A DNA stretch of 43,704 nt from Flavobacteriales bacterium UBA972 (GCA_002292855.1 DBBY01000039.1:28364-72067); one strand, 5' to 3'. Counted from the first letter of the stretch, positions 1 through 8,820 are shown. Numbers and translations are program-made. The notes: generated by a model not told the origin, from the sequence alone.

Positions 1-387
1 GAAGAATTCGAATTTCTGGACCAGTGGATGGACCGCTACGAGCATATTATTGCCCAAGGCAAGGAGCTCCCTGCAGCCCAGGAGGCCATAAAAACCGACG
101 ACAACCTCATTCGCGGCTGCCAGTCCAAGGTTTGGATGACGGCAGAGAAGCGCGAAGGCCTGGTGTATTTTACCGCAGATTCCGACGCCATTATTACGCG
201 CGGACTCGTTGCGCTCCTGCTGCGGGTATGCAACGGCCTCCCTCCCGAGGTGCTGGCCCAAGCGAACTTCGGCTTTCTTGCGGACATTGGCCTCACCGAG
301 CACCTAAGCCCGACCCGCGCCAACGGCTTGCAAAGCATGATGAAGCAAATTCGCCTTTATGGCCTCGCCTTTCAAGCACAAAACTGA
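1..387 (+). CDS. sufE: SufE-like cysteine desulfurase sulfur acceptor (5' end cut off)
   Basis: SufE takes persulfide sulfur from the cysteine desulfurase SufS and passes it to the SufBCD scaffold for iron-sulfur cluster assembly in the cytoplasm. The reading frame is open from base 1, so the true start lies outside the window; the visible part begins EEFEFLDQWMDRYEHI, matching the usual SufE N-terminus a few residues in. The motif NLIRGCQSKVW carries the family's sulfur-accepting cysteine, and the C-terminal half (LTEHLSPTRANGLQSM) also matches the family. An ATG at 28 lies inside the conserved region and is unlikely to be the start. A sufT-like gene follows after 4 bases, so this is probably the tail of a suf operon. 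Family assignment is firm; the pairing with SufS is inferred. Confidence 0.93.
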   Translation, partial: EEFEFLDQWMDRYEHIIAQGKELPAAQEAIKTDDNLIRGCQSKVWMTAEKREGLVYFTADSDAIITRGLVALLLRVCNGLPPEVLAQANFGFLADIGLTEHLSPTRANGLQSMMKQIRLYGLAFQAQN

Positions 388-391
388 TACT

Positions 392-715
392 ATGCTTACC
401 GAATTAGAAATGCAATCCATAGGCGAACAGGCCGTTGACGTTCTGAAAACCATCTACGACCCAGAAATTCCTGTGGATATTTATCAACTCGGACTCATCT
501 ACGACGTCCAAGTGAGCGACGAGGGTGACATTCACGTGCTCATGACCTTGACCTCACCCAACTGCCCTGTGGCGGAGTCTCTGCCCGAAGAGGTCAAGGA
601 GAAGGTGGGCACGCTGCCCGCCGCCGCCAAGGTTGAGGTCGAGATCACCTTTGATCCGCCCTGGACCCGCGACATGATGAGCGACGAGGCCAAGCTAGAG
701 CTGGGAATGCTCTAG
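392..715 (+). CDS. sufT: SufT / MIP18 family (DUF59) iron-sulfur assembly protein
   Basis: A protein of 107 residues made almost entirely of a MIP18/DUF59 domain. Such proteins, next to suf genes, act in iron-sulfur cluster maturation or delivery. Visible family signatures are DPEIPVDIYQLGLIYDV (about residues 23-39), TSPNCPVAESLPEEV with Cys58, and the C-terminal FDPPWTRDMMSDEAKLELGM. The frame stays open upstream to 359, but that region overlaps sufE and is not conserved-looking, so the ATG at 392, 4 bases after the sufE stop, is the better start. It lies in the same direction as sufE and the following DUF2480 gene (26-base gap), consistent with one transcript. The paralogous phenylacetate protein PaaD is a formal alternative, but the suf context argues against it. 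Confidence 0.92.
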   Translation: MLTELEMQSIGEQAVDVLKTIYDPEIPVDIYQLGLIYDVQVSDEGDIHVLMTLTSPNCPVAESLPEEVKEKVGTLPAAAKVEVEITFDPPWTRDMMSDEAKLELGML

Positions 716-741
716 GCCCAGCCCCAGTACACCCAACGAAA

Positions 742-1266
742 ATGAGCCAGGATTCCATCACCAACCGAGTAGCGCAGAGCGCCCTGGTCACCTTTGACCT
801 CGAAGACCTTTGGCCTTCGGGTGGTCTGCGGACCCTCCATCTTAGCGAGATAGCTCCTGAGGGACTGCTTCGCGAGGCCGACGTTCGAGAATACGTACGA
901 AGTATAAAAAAGCATACGTACAGCAATACCGTTCTAGCCATTGAGGGGTCCGAAGACTTCATTGTGCCCCAGTGGTTGGGCCCCTTGCTTGCGTCGTCTC
1001 TTGCCGATTCGGTTCATTTTGTGGGGTTTGGCCTGCCTTCTCAAGTGCTCTCGGCCTACTACGCTCAGGCTCTTGCCCAACTGGATTGGACTGCGTTCAA
1101 GGGGGCCAAGGTCTTGCTCAAAGGCTGTGGCCGGCATCCCGTGCCCGACACCGCCTACGCGGCCGCTTCGATGCACCTCAGCCGTGTGGCCCTAAAGCTG
1201 ATGTATGGCGAGGCCTGCAGCAACGTTCCCCTATTTAAAAGTGAGGCAGAGGGCATCAAGCCTTAA
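742..1266 (+). CDS. DUF2480 family protein
   Basis: A 174-residue soluble protein that I recognise as DUF2480, a family largely confined to Bacteroidota and with no established biochemical function. It has no signal peptide and no membrane segment. Conserved-looking stretches are VTFDLEDLWPSGG near the N-terminus, IVPQWLGPLL in the middle, and KGCGRHPVPDTAY with a single Cys near residue 129. It follows sufE and sufT in the same direction, a neighbourhood I recall as usual for this family, so a role linked to iron-sulfur cluster assembly is plausible but only inferred from context. Confidence 0.85.
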   Translation: MSQDSITNRVAQSALVTFDLEDLWPSGGLRTLHLSEIAPEGLLREADVREYVRSIKKHTYSNTVLAIEGSEDFIVPQWLGPLLASSLADSVHFVGFGLPSQVLSAYYAQALAQLDWTAFKGAKVLLKGCGRHPVPDTAYAAASMHLSRVALKLMYGEACSNVPLFKSEAEGIKP

Positions 1267-1319
1267 ACCAAAGCCTTCTGTCCGCGTTACATCAAGGAGT
1301 ACTTTAAAAATCTGGTCTT

Positions 1320-2138
1320 ATGCCAAAATCCGTAGTTGAATTTCGTATCGTATCCCTTAACCGGCGCATTGAGCCCTTGCGGACTGCAATCTTGGGCCAT
1401 GAGCTATACCCCCTGATGCAAAGCATGACCGAGGTGCGGGTTTTTATGGAGCACCACGTTTTTGCCGTCTGGGATTTTATGCGCCTACTCAAGTCGCTGC
1501 AGCGGGACCTTACCTGCGTAGAGGATGCTTGGGTTCCGACCCAAGACCGCGAGACCCGTCGGCTGATTAACGAGATTGTGGTTGCTGAAGAGTCCGACGT
1601 AGACATCAACGGCCAACCGGCCAGCCACTATGAGCTTTACCTCGATGCAATGCGCCAGGCCGGCGCCAATACCCAGACCATCGTGAGCTTTGTCAATAAG
1701 CTGCAAAATGGATACAAGGCCAAGGACATGCTCCGCTTCAACTTGGCCGAGATCGACGAGGCCATGATGGACTTCTTAAAAGCGACTGACCGAATTCTAA
1801 GGAGGGGCAAGCTTCACCAAACGGCGGCGGCCTTCACCTTCGGGCGCGAAGACCTGATTCCCGACATGTTCACCGCCCTCATTAAAAAGCTTTATGCCGA
1901 GCACCCCAGCGAGCTCAGCGCCTTTGTCTACTACCTGGACCGCCACATTGAGCTCGACGGAGACCAGCACGGACCCATGGCCATACAAATGATGAAAAAC
2001 CTTTGCAAAGAAGACGACCAGCTTTGGCTCGAGGCCGAGGATGCCTGCGTGGAGGCTCTTGAGGCCCGCCTTAAGTTTTGGGATGCCATAGCGGCGAAGA
2101 TTCGCCGCAGCGAACTAGTGACCGAAGCCAAGTCTTAA
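1320..2138 (+). CDS. DUF3050 haem-oxygenase-like protein
   Basis: A 272-residue protein of the DUF3050 family, predicted to adopt the all-helical haem-oxygenase-like fold. Several relatives of that fold are non-haem diiron oxygenases. Possible metal ligands are seen in EHHVFAVWDFM (Glu44, His45, His46), in the Glu90-Glu91 pair of VVAEESDVD, and in DRHIELDGDQHGPM (His209, Glu211, Asp213, Asp215, His217). There is no signal peptide, so it should be cytoplasmic. It lies 53 bases downstream of DUF2480; a TACTTTAA stretch at 1300 could be a weak promoter element, so it may have its own transcript. The substrate is unknown. The family call is confident; the oxidase activity is inferred from the fold. 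Confidence 0.85.
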   Translation: MPKSVVEFRIVSLNRRIEPLRTAILGHELYPLMQSMTEVRVFMEHHVFAVWDFMRLLKSLQRDLTCVEDAWVPTQDRETRRLINEIVVAEESDVDINGQPASHYELYLDAMRQAGANTQTIVSFVNKLQNGYKAKDMLRFNLAEIDEAMMDFLKATDRILRRGKLHQTAAAFTFGREDLIPDMFTALIKKLYAEHPSELSAFVYYLDRHIELDGDQHGPMAIQMMKNLCKEDDQLWLEAEDACVEALEARLKFWDAIAAKIRRSELVTEAKS

Positions 2139-2264
2139 GTGCCTTTAGGCCTTTCGGAGGTCAGACAGTACGTCTTTTTTCTAGGCCTTCTGGCGGAACG
2201 AGATTAATTAATGAAGCCCGTTCCATTAACTTTACCTTTTAAACAAAAACCTAACCTTAAGGTC

Positions 2265-4400
2265 ATGAAAGCATTTATTAAAATCGCTCTTGCGCTGGTT
2301 CTTGCGCTCCCCCAGAATCTTCGCGCAGGCGAGGGCATGTGGATTCCCTTGCTGATGCAAAAGCTCAACTACGCCCAAATGAAGAAGGAGGGCTTAAAGC
2401 TCTCGGCCAAAGATCTTTATGACGTCAACCACGGTTCCCTTAAGGATGCAATCGTGTCTTTTGGCGGATTTTGCACGGGCGAAATCATCTCGTCGCAGGG
2501 CCTGCTGCTGACCAACCACCACTGCGGATACGACGCCATCCAAAGCCATTCTACGGTGGAGCACAACTACCTCGAAGACGGGTTTTGGGCCATGGACCGC
2601 AGCCAGGAGCTGCCCACGCCAGGCCTGTTTGCCAACTTTTTAGTTCGAATTGAGGACGTATCTGCGGCCGTAAATGCCAGCCTCAATGCAGAAATGACCG
2701 AGGCGGAGCGCACGAAGGCCATTCAGCAAAAGGGCTCAGAGCTTGCCAAGGCAGCCACAGCCGGAACCAAGTACGATGCCTCGGTAGAGGCATTCTACCA
2801 CGGCAACGAGTTTTATCTGTTCGTCTATGAGAAGTTCAATGACGTGCGCCTAGTGGGGACTCCCCCGAGCAGCGTAGGCAAGTACGGCGGAGACACCGAC
2901 AACTGGATGTGGCCGCGCCACACGGGTGACTTCTCGATGTTTCGCGTGTATTCGGCCAAGGACGGAACGCCGGCGAAGTACAGCCCAGACAACGTACCCC
3001 TTCGCCCCAAGCACCATCTGCCCGTGAGCACCAAGGGCGTCAACGACGGCGACTTCACCATGATTTTTGGCTACCCTGGCCGCACCGACCGCTACCTCAG
3101 CAGCTGGGGCGTGCAGCAGGCCATTGACCTGTACAACCCGACTGTGGTAAAAATCCGCGACCAAAAGCTTGCCATTATGCGCAACTACATGGAGTCTGAC
3201 CCCGCCCTCAAAATACTGCTGGCCTCGAACTACGCCTCGACCGCCAACTACTGGAAGTACTACATCGGCCAGACCGAGCAGCTCAAAAACAACAAGGTTT
3301 ACGACAAAAAGCGCGACCTAGAGGGCCAGTTTGAGGCCTGGGTAGCCGCTACGCCGGAGCGCAAAAGCAAGTACGGCGAAACGCTTAAAATGATGTCGTA
3401 CTTCTACGAGGCAACGAACGCCAACATCAAGAACAACGTCTATTTAATGGAGGCTGTCTTGCGCGGACCCACCTCGGTTTTGTTTGCCTACCGCAATGTG
3501 GCCGCCCTGGAGCGCGCCTACAAAGACAAGGAGGCCTTTGCCAAAATGCGCCCAGCACTTGAGGAGGCAGCCAAGGCAAATTTTGCTGAGTTCCATGCGA
3601 GTTCCGACCGAGACATGATGGCATTGCTCTGGAAGATGTACCTCAGCGACGTGCCTGCCGCGCAGCTTCCCAAGTTCCTTCAGGAGCTCAATGGCGATGC
3701 CGGAGCCCTGACCGCGTTTGCCCAAAAGGCTTTTGCCACGAGCATTTTTATGGATGCAGACCGCTATACCGCCTATTTAAACAATCCGGATTCGGCCACA
3801 CTGGCCAACGACCCCTTGACTAAGGTGGCCAAAGACTTCCGCACGACCTACTTCGGTGGTCAGGATGCCTCCCTGGCGGCCATGAAGACCAAGGCCTACC
3901 GCCTCTGGACTGCGGGCGTTCGCGAGATGCTGCCTTCGCGGGTTTGGTCGCCGGATGCGAACTCTACGATGCGCATGACCTACGGCCATGTGGGAAGCTA
4001 CGAGCCCCGCGACGGCGTGAAGTACAACCACGTTACCTACCTAGACGGCGTAATGCAAAAGGAAGATGCCAGCAACCCAGAGTTTGAGGTTCCTGCGCGC
4101 CTTAAGGAACTTTACAAGGCCAAAGATTTTGGCCCTTATGCCGACCAAACGGGCCGCGTACCGGTCGGAATCATTTCGGGCAACGACATTACGGGAGGCA
4201 ATTCCGGCTCGCCCTTGATCAATGCAAAAGGGGAGCTTATTGGCGTCGCCTTCGACGGCAACTGGGAGGCCATGTCGGGCGATATTTCTTATGAAACAGA
4301 GCTTCAGCGCACTATTTCTGTAGACATACGCTACGTGCTCTTCATTATCGACAAGTACGCCGGAGCTGGCCATCTGGTCCGCGAGATGTCGCTGCGCTAG
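2265..4400 (+). CDS. S46 family dipeptidyl peptidase, DPP7-like
   Basis: A secreted or periplasmic serine exopeptidase of 711 residues that removes dipeptides from the N-termini of peptides. The chymotrypsin-like triad is visible: LLTNHHCGYD (His86 beside Cys87), RHTGDFSMF (Asp222) and GGNSGSPLIN (Ser647). The S1-pocket motif reads FDGNWEAMSGD. In this family a Gly at that position goes with DPP7-type preference for hydrophobic P1 residues, whereas DPP11 enzymes carry Arg and prefer Asp/Glu; I therefore infer DPP7-like specificity. I chose the ATG at 2265 because it is followed at once by a signal peptide (KAFIKIALALVLALPQNLRA), and because a promoter-like TACCTTTT at 2233-2240 lies inside the longer frame that opens at 2211. 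Confidence 0.93.
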   Translation: MKAFIKIALALVLALPQNLRAGEGMWIPLLMQKLNYAQMKKEGLKLSAKDLYDVNHGSLKDAIVSFGGFCTGEIISSQGLLLTNHHCGYDAIQSHSTVEHNYLEDGFWAMDRSQELPTPGLFANFLVRIEDVSAAVNASLNAEMTEAERTKAIQQKGSELAKAATAGTKYDASVEAFYHGNEFYLFVYEKFNDVRLVGTPPSSVGKYGGDTDNWMWPRHTGDFSMFRVYSAKDGTPAKYSPDNVPLRPKHHLPVSTKGVNDGDFTMIFGYPGRTDRYLSSWGVQQAIDLYNPTVVKIRDQKLAIMRNYMESDPALKILLASNYASTANYWKYYIGQTEQLKNNKVYDKKRDLEGQFEAWVAATPERKSKYGETLKMMSYFYEATNANIKNNVYLMEAVLRGPTSVLFAYRNVAALERAYKDKEAFAKMRPALEEAAKANFAEFHASSDRDMMALLWKMYLSDVPAAQLPKFLQELNGDAGALTAFAQKAFATSIFMDADRYTAYLNNPDSATLANDPLTKVAKDFRTTYFGGQDASLAAMKTKAYRLWTAGVREMLPSRVWSPDANSTMRMTYGHVGSYEPRDGVKYNHVTYLDGVMQKEDASNPEFEVPARLKELYKAKDFGPYADQTGRVPVGIISGNDITGGNSGSPLINAKGELIGVAFDGNWEAMSGDISYETELQRTISVDIRYVLFIIDKYAGAGHLVREMSLR

Positions 4401-4429
4401 GGCTGGGCTAAAGCAGCGCGGACTTACTT

Positions 4430-5335
4430 TTAGAATCCGAGCTTCTTGAGGGCCTTCTGAAGGTCTTCTTCGCTGCGGAATTTTAGGGTGACGGTTCCCG
4501 AACCTTGGGCTGTCTTGACCACCTTAGCCGAAAGGCCAAGAATGTTTTTAAATGCTTGGGCGCTTGCCAGGTCGTTGATGCCCCGAGCTCCGGCAGGGCG
4601 GGCGGGCAAGGCCTCCTCAGAACCCGGAATCCCGTCAGGATGCTGCACCAGGCGAACGGCCTCTTCGAGCTGCCGCACGGACCATCGCTGGCTCACGCAG
4701 TCGAGGTAAAGTTCGTCCTGAAGAGTGGGGTCGTCGAGGCCCACGAGGGCTTTAGCGTGCCCAGCACTGATGGCGCGATCGCGAAGTCCAGCTTGCACCA
4801 GCAGGGTCAGCTTGAGCAAGCCAAGAAAATTTGCCACCGTCGATCGCTGCTTGCCGACGCGTTGCGAAACCTGAAGCTGGGTTAGGCTGCACTCTTCCAT
4901 GAGGCGTTGAAAAGAGAAGGCCACCTCCATGGGGTCCAGGTCGCGGCGCTGAATATTCTCCACCAGGGCCATTTCGAGCATTTGCTGGTCGTCGGCCAGG
5001 CGCACAAAAACGGGAATTCGGTCCAGGCCAGCCCGCTGAGCGGCGCGGAATCGGCGTTCGCCAGAAATAATTTCGAAGCGGTCGGTGGCGGTTCGGCGCA
5101 CCGTGATGGGCTGAATAATGCCGAGTTGCCGAATCGACTCGGCGAGTTCCTCGAGCGGACCCTCTTCAAATTGGCTGCGCGGCTGCTTGGGATTGGCCTG
5201 TATTTGGCTAATAGAAACCTCAAAAATGCCCGAAACCAGGCCCCGCGCACCAGGGTCTGCAGCCGATACGGCATTGTAGTCGTTCAGAAGCGCAGAAAGT
5301 CCGCGGCCCAGAGCTGGTCGATTGGATTTGGCCAT
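4430..5335 (-). CDS. parB: ParB/Spo0J chromosome-partitioning protein
   Basis: A CTP-dependent DNA clamp that loads at parS sites and helps segregate the chromosome origin. The 301-residue protein shows the N-terminal AKSNRPALGRGLSALL, the ParB nuclease-like domain from about residue 40 with the CTP-binding motif SGERRFRA (Gly92-Arg95) and ENIQRRDLDPME (about 124-135), then a helix-turn-helix (QVSQRVGKQRSTVANFL) and a C-terminal dimerisation region. Its usual partner parA is not beside it. It is back to back with lepA (63-base gap) and convergent with the S46 peptidase. No parS-like 16-mer was seen in the window. A possible -7 element (GATATTTG on the minus strand, 5339-5346) ends 3 bases before the ATG. 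Confidence 0.95.
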   Translation of the reverse strand: MAKSNRPALGRGLSALLNDYNAVSAADPGARGLVSGIFEVSISQIQANPKQPRSQFEEGPLEELAESIRQLGIIQPITVRRTATDRFEIISGERRFRAAQRAGLDRIPVFVRLADDQQMLEMALVENIQRRDLDPMEVAFSFQRLMEECSLTQLQVSQRVGKQRSTVANFLGLLKLTLLVQAGLRDRAISAGHAKALVGLDDPTLQDELYLDCVSQRWSVRQLEEAVRLVQHPDGIPGSEEALPARPAGARGINDLASAQAFKNILGLSAKVVKTAQGSGTVTLKFRSEEDLQKALKKLGF

Positions 5336-5398
5336 GCGCAAATATCGGAAGTTCTGTTGAACAAGTGGCGGCAGCGGCAAGTTACCTTTACAGACTTC

Positions 5399-7195
5399 AT
5401 GAAGGACATTAGGAACTTTTGCATTATTGCACACATTGACCACGGCAAGAGCACCTTGGCCGACCGCTTGCTCGACGAAACCAAGAGCGTAACGTCGCGC
5501 GAGAAGATGGAGCAGCTGCTCGACAACATGGATTTGGAGCGGGAGCGCGGCATTACCATTAAGAGCCATGCCATTCAAATGGACTACCTGCTCGGCGGTC
5601 AGAAGTATCGCCTCAACCTCATTGACACTCCGGGTCACGTTGACTTTAGCTACGAGGTTAGCCGCAGCATCGCGGCCTGCGAGGGAGCCCTTTTGGTGGT
5701 CGACGCCGCTCAGGGCATTCAAGCCCAGACCATAAGCAACCTCTACCTGGCCATTGAGCACGACCTCGAAATCATTCCGGTACTCAATAAAGTAGACCTG
5801 CCCAGCGCCAACCCCGAGGAGGTAGAAGACCAGATCATCGACCTTCTTGGTTGCAAGCGCGAAGATATTTTGCGTGTTTCGGCAAAAACAGGCCTCGGCA
5901 TAGCCGACCTTCTTGAGGCCATCATAGACAAGATTCCGGCCCCGAAGGGCGACCCCGAAGCCCCGCTTCAGGCGATTATTTTTGACAGCGTCTACAATTC
6001 CTTCCGCGGAATCGAGGCCATATTCCGCATTAAAAATGGCACGATTCGCAAGGGCGAGGCTGTGAAATTTATGGCCACCGGCAAGACCTATTTTGCCGAC
6101 GAAATCGGTGTGTTGCGCCTCAACAAAGATCCGCGCGATCGCATGGCCGCTGGCGACGTGGGCTACATCATTAGCGGAATCAAGGAGGCCAAAGAGGTCA
6201 AGGTCGGCGACACAATAACCACCGTGGCCAACCCCGCCACCGAGGGAATTACCGGCTTTGAAGACGTAAAGCCCATGGTTTTTGCGGGAATTTATCCGGT
6301 GGTGAACGAGGAGTTCGAAGAACTCCGAGGCGCTCTCGAAAAACTGCGCCTCAACGACGCTTCGTTGACCTTTGAGGCCGAAACCTCGGCGGCCCTCGGC
6401 TTTGGGTTTCGATGCGGATTCCTCGGAATGCTGCACATGGAGATTGTACAGGAACGCCTTGAGCGCGAGTTCAATATGACGGTGATTACTACCGTTCCCA
6501 ACGTTTCGTACTTCGCCTACCACAAGGCCGACGTGACCAAGGCGATTTTGGTTACCAATCCCTCAGACTACCCCGATCCCTCAGGCCTTGATCGCATCGA
6601 GGAGCCCTTTATTAAGGCGCAGATCATTACCAAGTCAGAGTACGTTGGCGGGGTTATGACCCTGTGCATCGACAAGCGGGGAGTGATTACCGGCCAAAGC
6701 TACCTGACGGCCGACCGCGTGGAGTTGAACTTTGAAATGCCCCTTGCCGAGATTGTCTTTGACTTTTATGACCGTCTAAAGACGATTTCTCGCGGATACG
6801 CTTCGTTTGACTACCACCCCACGGGCTACAAAGCTTCGCATTTGGTCAAGGTTGATATTATGCTCAACGGCGACCCCATCGACGCCCTGTCGGCCTTGAT
6901 TCACAAAGACAAGTCCTATGACATTGGCCGTCGGCTTTGCGAGAAGCTTAAGGAACTGATTCCGCGCCAGCAGTTTGTAATAGCAATTCAAGCAGCCATT
7001 GGCGCCAAAATCATTGCGCGCGAAACCCTCTCTGCACTGCGCAAAGACGTGACCGCCAAGTGCTACGGCGGAGACATTAGCCGCAAGCGCAAGCTGCTCG
7101 AGAAGCAGAAAGAAGGCAAAAAGCGCATGCGCCAGCTCGGCAACGTGGAGATTCCGCAGACCGCGTTTTTGGCGGTGCTCAAGCTGAACGACTGA
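5399..7195 (+). CDS. lepA: Elongation factor 4 (LepA GTPase)
   Basis: A translational GTPase related to EF-G that acts on ribosomes and in translation initiation or ribosome biogenesis. It has 598 residues, the normal length. The G motifs are complete: HIDHGKST (G1), RERGITI (G2), DTPGHVDFSYE (G3), NKVDLPSA (G4) and SAKTGLG (G5). The C-terminus (about 480-598) is the LepA-specific domain, with HPTGYKASHLVKVDI and DISRKRKLLEKQKEGKKRM. The frame stays open far upstream into the opposite strand of parB, but homology begins at MKDIRNFCIIAHIDHGKS, so the ATG at 5399 is the start. A TACCTTTA element at 5383-5390 may place the transcript start very close to the ATG. Confidence 0.97.
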   Translation: MKDIRNFCIIAHIDHGKSTLADRLLDETKSVTSREKMEQLLDNMDLERERGITIKSHAIQMDYLLGGQKYRLNLIDTPGHVDFSYEVSRSIAACEGALLVVDAAQGIQAQTISNLYLAIEHDLEIIPVLNKVDLPSANPEEVEDQIIDLLGCKREDILRVSAKTGLGIADLLEAIIDKIPAPKGDPEAPLQAIIFDSVYNSFRGIEAIFRIKNGTIRKGEAVKFMATGKTYFADEIGVLRLNKDPRDRMAAGDVGYIISGIKEAKEVKVGDTITTVANPATEGITGFEDVKPMVFAGIYPVVNEEFEELRGALEKLRLNDASLTFEAETSAALGFGFRCGFLGMLHMEIVQERLEREFNMTVITTVPNVSYFAYHKADVTKAILVTNPSDYPDPSGLDRIEEPFIKAQIITKSEYVGGVMTLCIDKRGVITGQSYLTADRVELNFEMPLAEIVFDFYDRLKTISRGYASFDYHPTGYKASHLVKVDIMLNGDPIDALSALIHKDKSYDIGRRLCEKLKELIPRQQFVIAIQAAIGAKIIARETLSALRKDVTAKCYGGDISRKRKLLEKQKEGKKRMRQLGNVEIPQTAFLAVLKLND

Positions 7196-7232
7196 CGGCG
7201 CTGCGCGCAAGCTTCTAGTAACTAGCAACTGG

Positions 7233-7262
7233 TTCGGCGCTTCGCGCCGGTCGCTACCTTAG
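7233..7262 (+). promoter_or_regulatory. Candidate promoter of the acyl-CoA carboxylase gene
   Basis: TTCG at 7233-7236, an 18-base spacer and TACCTTAG at 7255-7262 resemble the Bacteroidota TTTG / TAnnTTTG promoter. The -7 element ends 4 bases before the ATG, so the transcript would be leaderless or nearly so. A small hairpin (CGGCGC, loop TTC, GCGCCG; 7235-7249) lies in the spacer. The match is imperfect. Confidence 0.4.
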
Positions 7263-7266
7263 CGGT

Positions 7267-8820
7267 ATGGCACAACCTTCTAAAGCATTTGAAACGCTTG
7301 CAGCAAAGCGCGCCGAGGCGAAGCTCGGCGGTGGGCAGGCACGTATTGACGCCCAGCACCAAAAGAAGAAGCTGACCGCCCGAGAGCGCCTTGAGCTCCT
7401 CTTTGATGACGGATCCTTTGAAGAGCTCGGGGCCCTGGTGACCCACCGAAGCAGCCTTTTTGGGCTCGACAAGCAGCAGTTTCTTGGCGACGGAGTGATT
7501 ACCTGCTACGGCAAGGTCAACGGCCGGCTCACCTACGCCTACGCCCAGGACTTTACCGTGCTCGGAGGCTCCTTGGCCGAAGCGCACGCCGAGAAGATTT
7601 GCCGTCTTATGGACCTGGCCCTTGACAACGGCGCACCCATCGTTGGCCTCAACGACTCGGGCGGAGCCCGCATTCAGGAGGGCGTCGTCAGTCTGGGCGG
7701 CTACGCCGACTTGTTCTACCGCAACACTCTGGCCTCGGGGGTGATTCCCCAGCTCAGCCTCATCATGGGTCCCTGCGCCGGCGGGGCCGTGTATTCGCCC
7801 GCCTTAACCGACTTTATTGGCATGGTCGAAGGCAATTCCTATATGTTTGTCACGGGCCCCAACGTCGTTAAAACCGTAACCCACCAAGACGTGACCTCCG
7901 AAGAGCTGGGCGGAGCCTCCGCACATGCCAGCAAGAGCGGCGTAACGCACTTTACCTACTCCAACGGAGCCTTGGCCATCGAAGGCTTCAGAACGCTGCT
8001 GCGCTACCTGCCGCAAAACAACCAAGACGGAGTTTCTCTGCTGCCCTATACCAGTTCTGGCTCCGAGCTGCGCCCCAACCTCGACAAGGCAGTGCCCGAG
8101 AGCGCTCTACAGCCCTACGACATGCGCGAGGTCATCGCTGAGGTCGCCGATTCCGAGAGTTTTTTAGAGGTGCACCGCGACTTTGCAGAGAACATGATCG
8201 TTGGATTTGCCCGCCTCGGGGGCCGCTGCATCGGCATTGTGGCCAACCAGCCGGCTCATTTGGCGGGAGTTCTCGACATTCCGGCCTCGACCAAGGGCGC
8301 GCGTTTTGTGCGTTTTTGCGACGCCTTCAGTATTCCGCTTTTGGTGCTTGTCGACGTACCCGGATTTTTGCCTGGCACGGACCAGGAATGGAACGGAATC
8401 ATCGTGCACGGCGCTAAGTTGCTCTATGCCTTCAGCGAGGCCACGGTGCCGCGCATCACCGTCATCACGCGCAAGGCCTATGGCGGAGCCTACGATGTTA
8501 TGAATTCAAAGCACATCGGCGCCGACCTCAACTACGCATGGCCCTCCGCTGAAATCGCCGTGATGGGCGCCAAGGGTGCTGCCGAGATCATTTTTAAGGG
8601 CGAAATCAGTGCTTCGTCAGAGCCCGCAGCACTTTTGGCCAAAAAAGAGGCCGAGTACGCCGAGGCTTTTGCGAATCCCTACCAGGCTGCAGCCCGCGGC
8701 TATGTGGACGAGGTGATTTTTCCCCACGAAACCCGGGCCAAGCTCTTGCGCGCCTTTAGCATGCTGGAGAATAAGTCGGTTTCGCGGCCAAAGCGCAAGC
8801 ACGGGAATATTCCGCTCTAA
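7267..8820 (+). CDS. Acyl-CoA (propionyl/acetyl-CoA) carboxylase beta subunit, carboxyltransferase
   Basis: Carboxyltransferase subunit of a biotin-dependent acyl-CoA carboxylase, moving CO2 from carboxybiotin to an acyl-CoA, most likely propionyl-CoA (to methylmalonyl-CoA) and/or acetyl-CoA. The 517 residues contain both crotonase-fold halves: the N-terminal half with NDSGGARIQEGV and GPCAGGAVYSPALTDF, and the C-terminal half with VDVPGFLPGTDQEWNGI, RKAYGGAYDVMNSK and AEIAVMGAKGAAEI. The length matches PccB-type proteins rather than AccD. No biotin carboxylase or biotin carrier gene is nearby, so its partner subunit must be elsewhere. It is transcribed with lepA in orientation, but 71 bases away with its own candidate promoter. 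Substrate preference cannot be decided by eye. Confidence 0.93.
   Translation: MAQPSKAFETLAAKRAEAKLGGGQARIDAQHQKKKLTARERLELLFDDGSFEELGALVTHRSSLFGLDKQQFLGDGVITCYGKVNGRLTYAYAQDFTVLGGSLAEAHAEKICRLMDLALDNGAPIVGLNDSGGARIQEGVVSLGGYADLFYRNTLASGVIPQLSLIMGPCAGGAVYSPALTDFIGMVEGNSYMFVTGPNVVKTVTHQDVTSEELGGASAHASKSGVTHFTYSNGALAIEGFRTLLRYLPQNNQDGVSLLPYTSSGSELRPNLDKAVPESALQPYDMREVIAEVADSESFLEVHRDFAENMIVGFARLGGRCIGIVANQPAHLAGVLDIPASTKGARFVRFCDAFSIPLLVLVDVPGFLPGTDQEWNGIIVHGAKLLYAFSEATVPRITVITRKAYGGAYDVMNSKHIGADLNYAWPSAEIAVMGAKGAAEIIFKGEISASSEPAALLAKKEAEYAEAFANPYQAAARGYVDEVIFPHETRAKLLRAFSMLENKSVSRPKRKHGNIPL

Noticed and set aside
2150..2200. AGAC/GTCT mini-hairpin plus T-run after the DUF3050 gene as a terminator
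   Set aside because: A stem of only four base pairs is too weak to call.
4430..5398. parS site near parB
   Set aside because: No palindrome resembling the 16-bp parS consensus found around parB or elsewhere in the window by reading; a pattern search would be decisive.
5336..6523. Minus-strand extension of parB into lepA, and plus-strand extension of lepA into parB
   Set aside because: Both are open only because GC-rich coding DNA lacks stops on the other strand; conserved N-termini of ParB and LepA mark the real starts.
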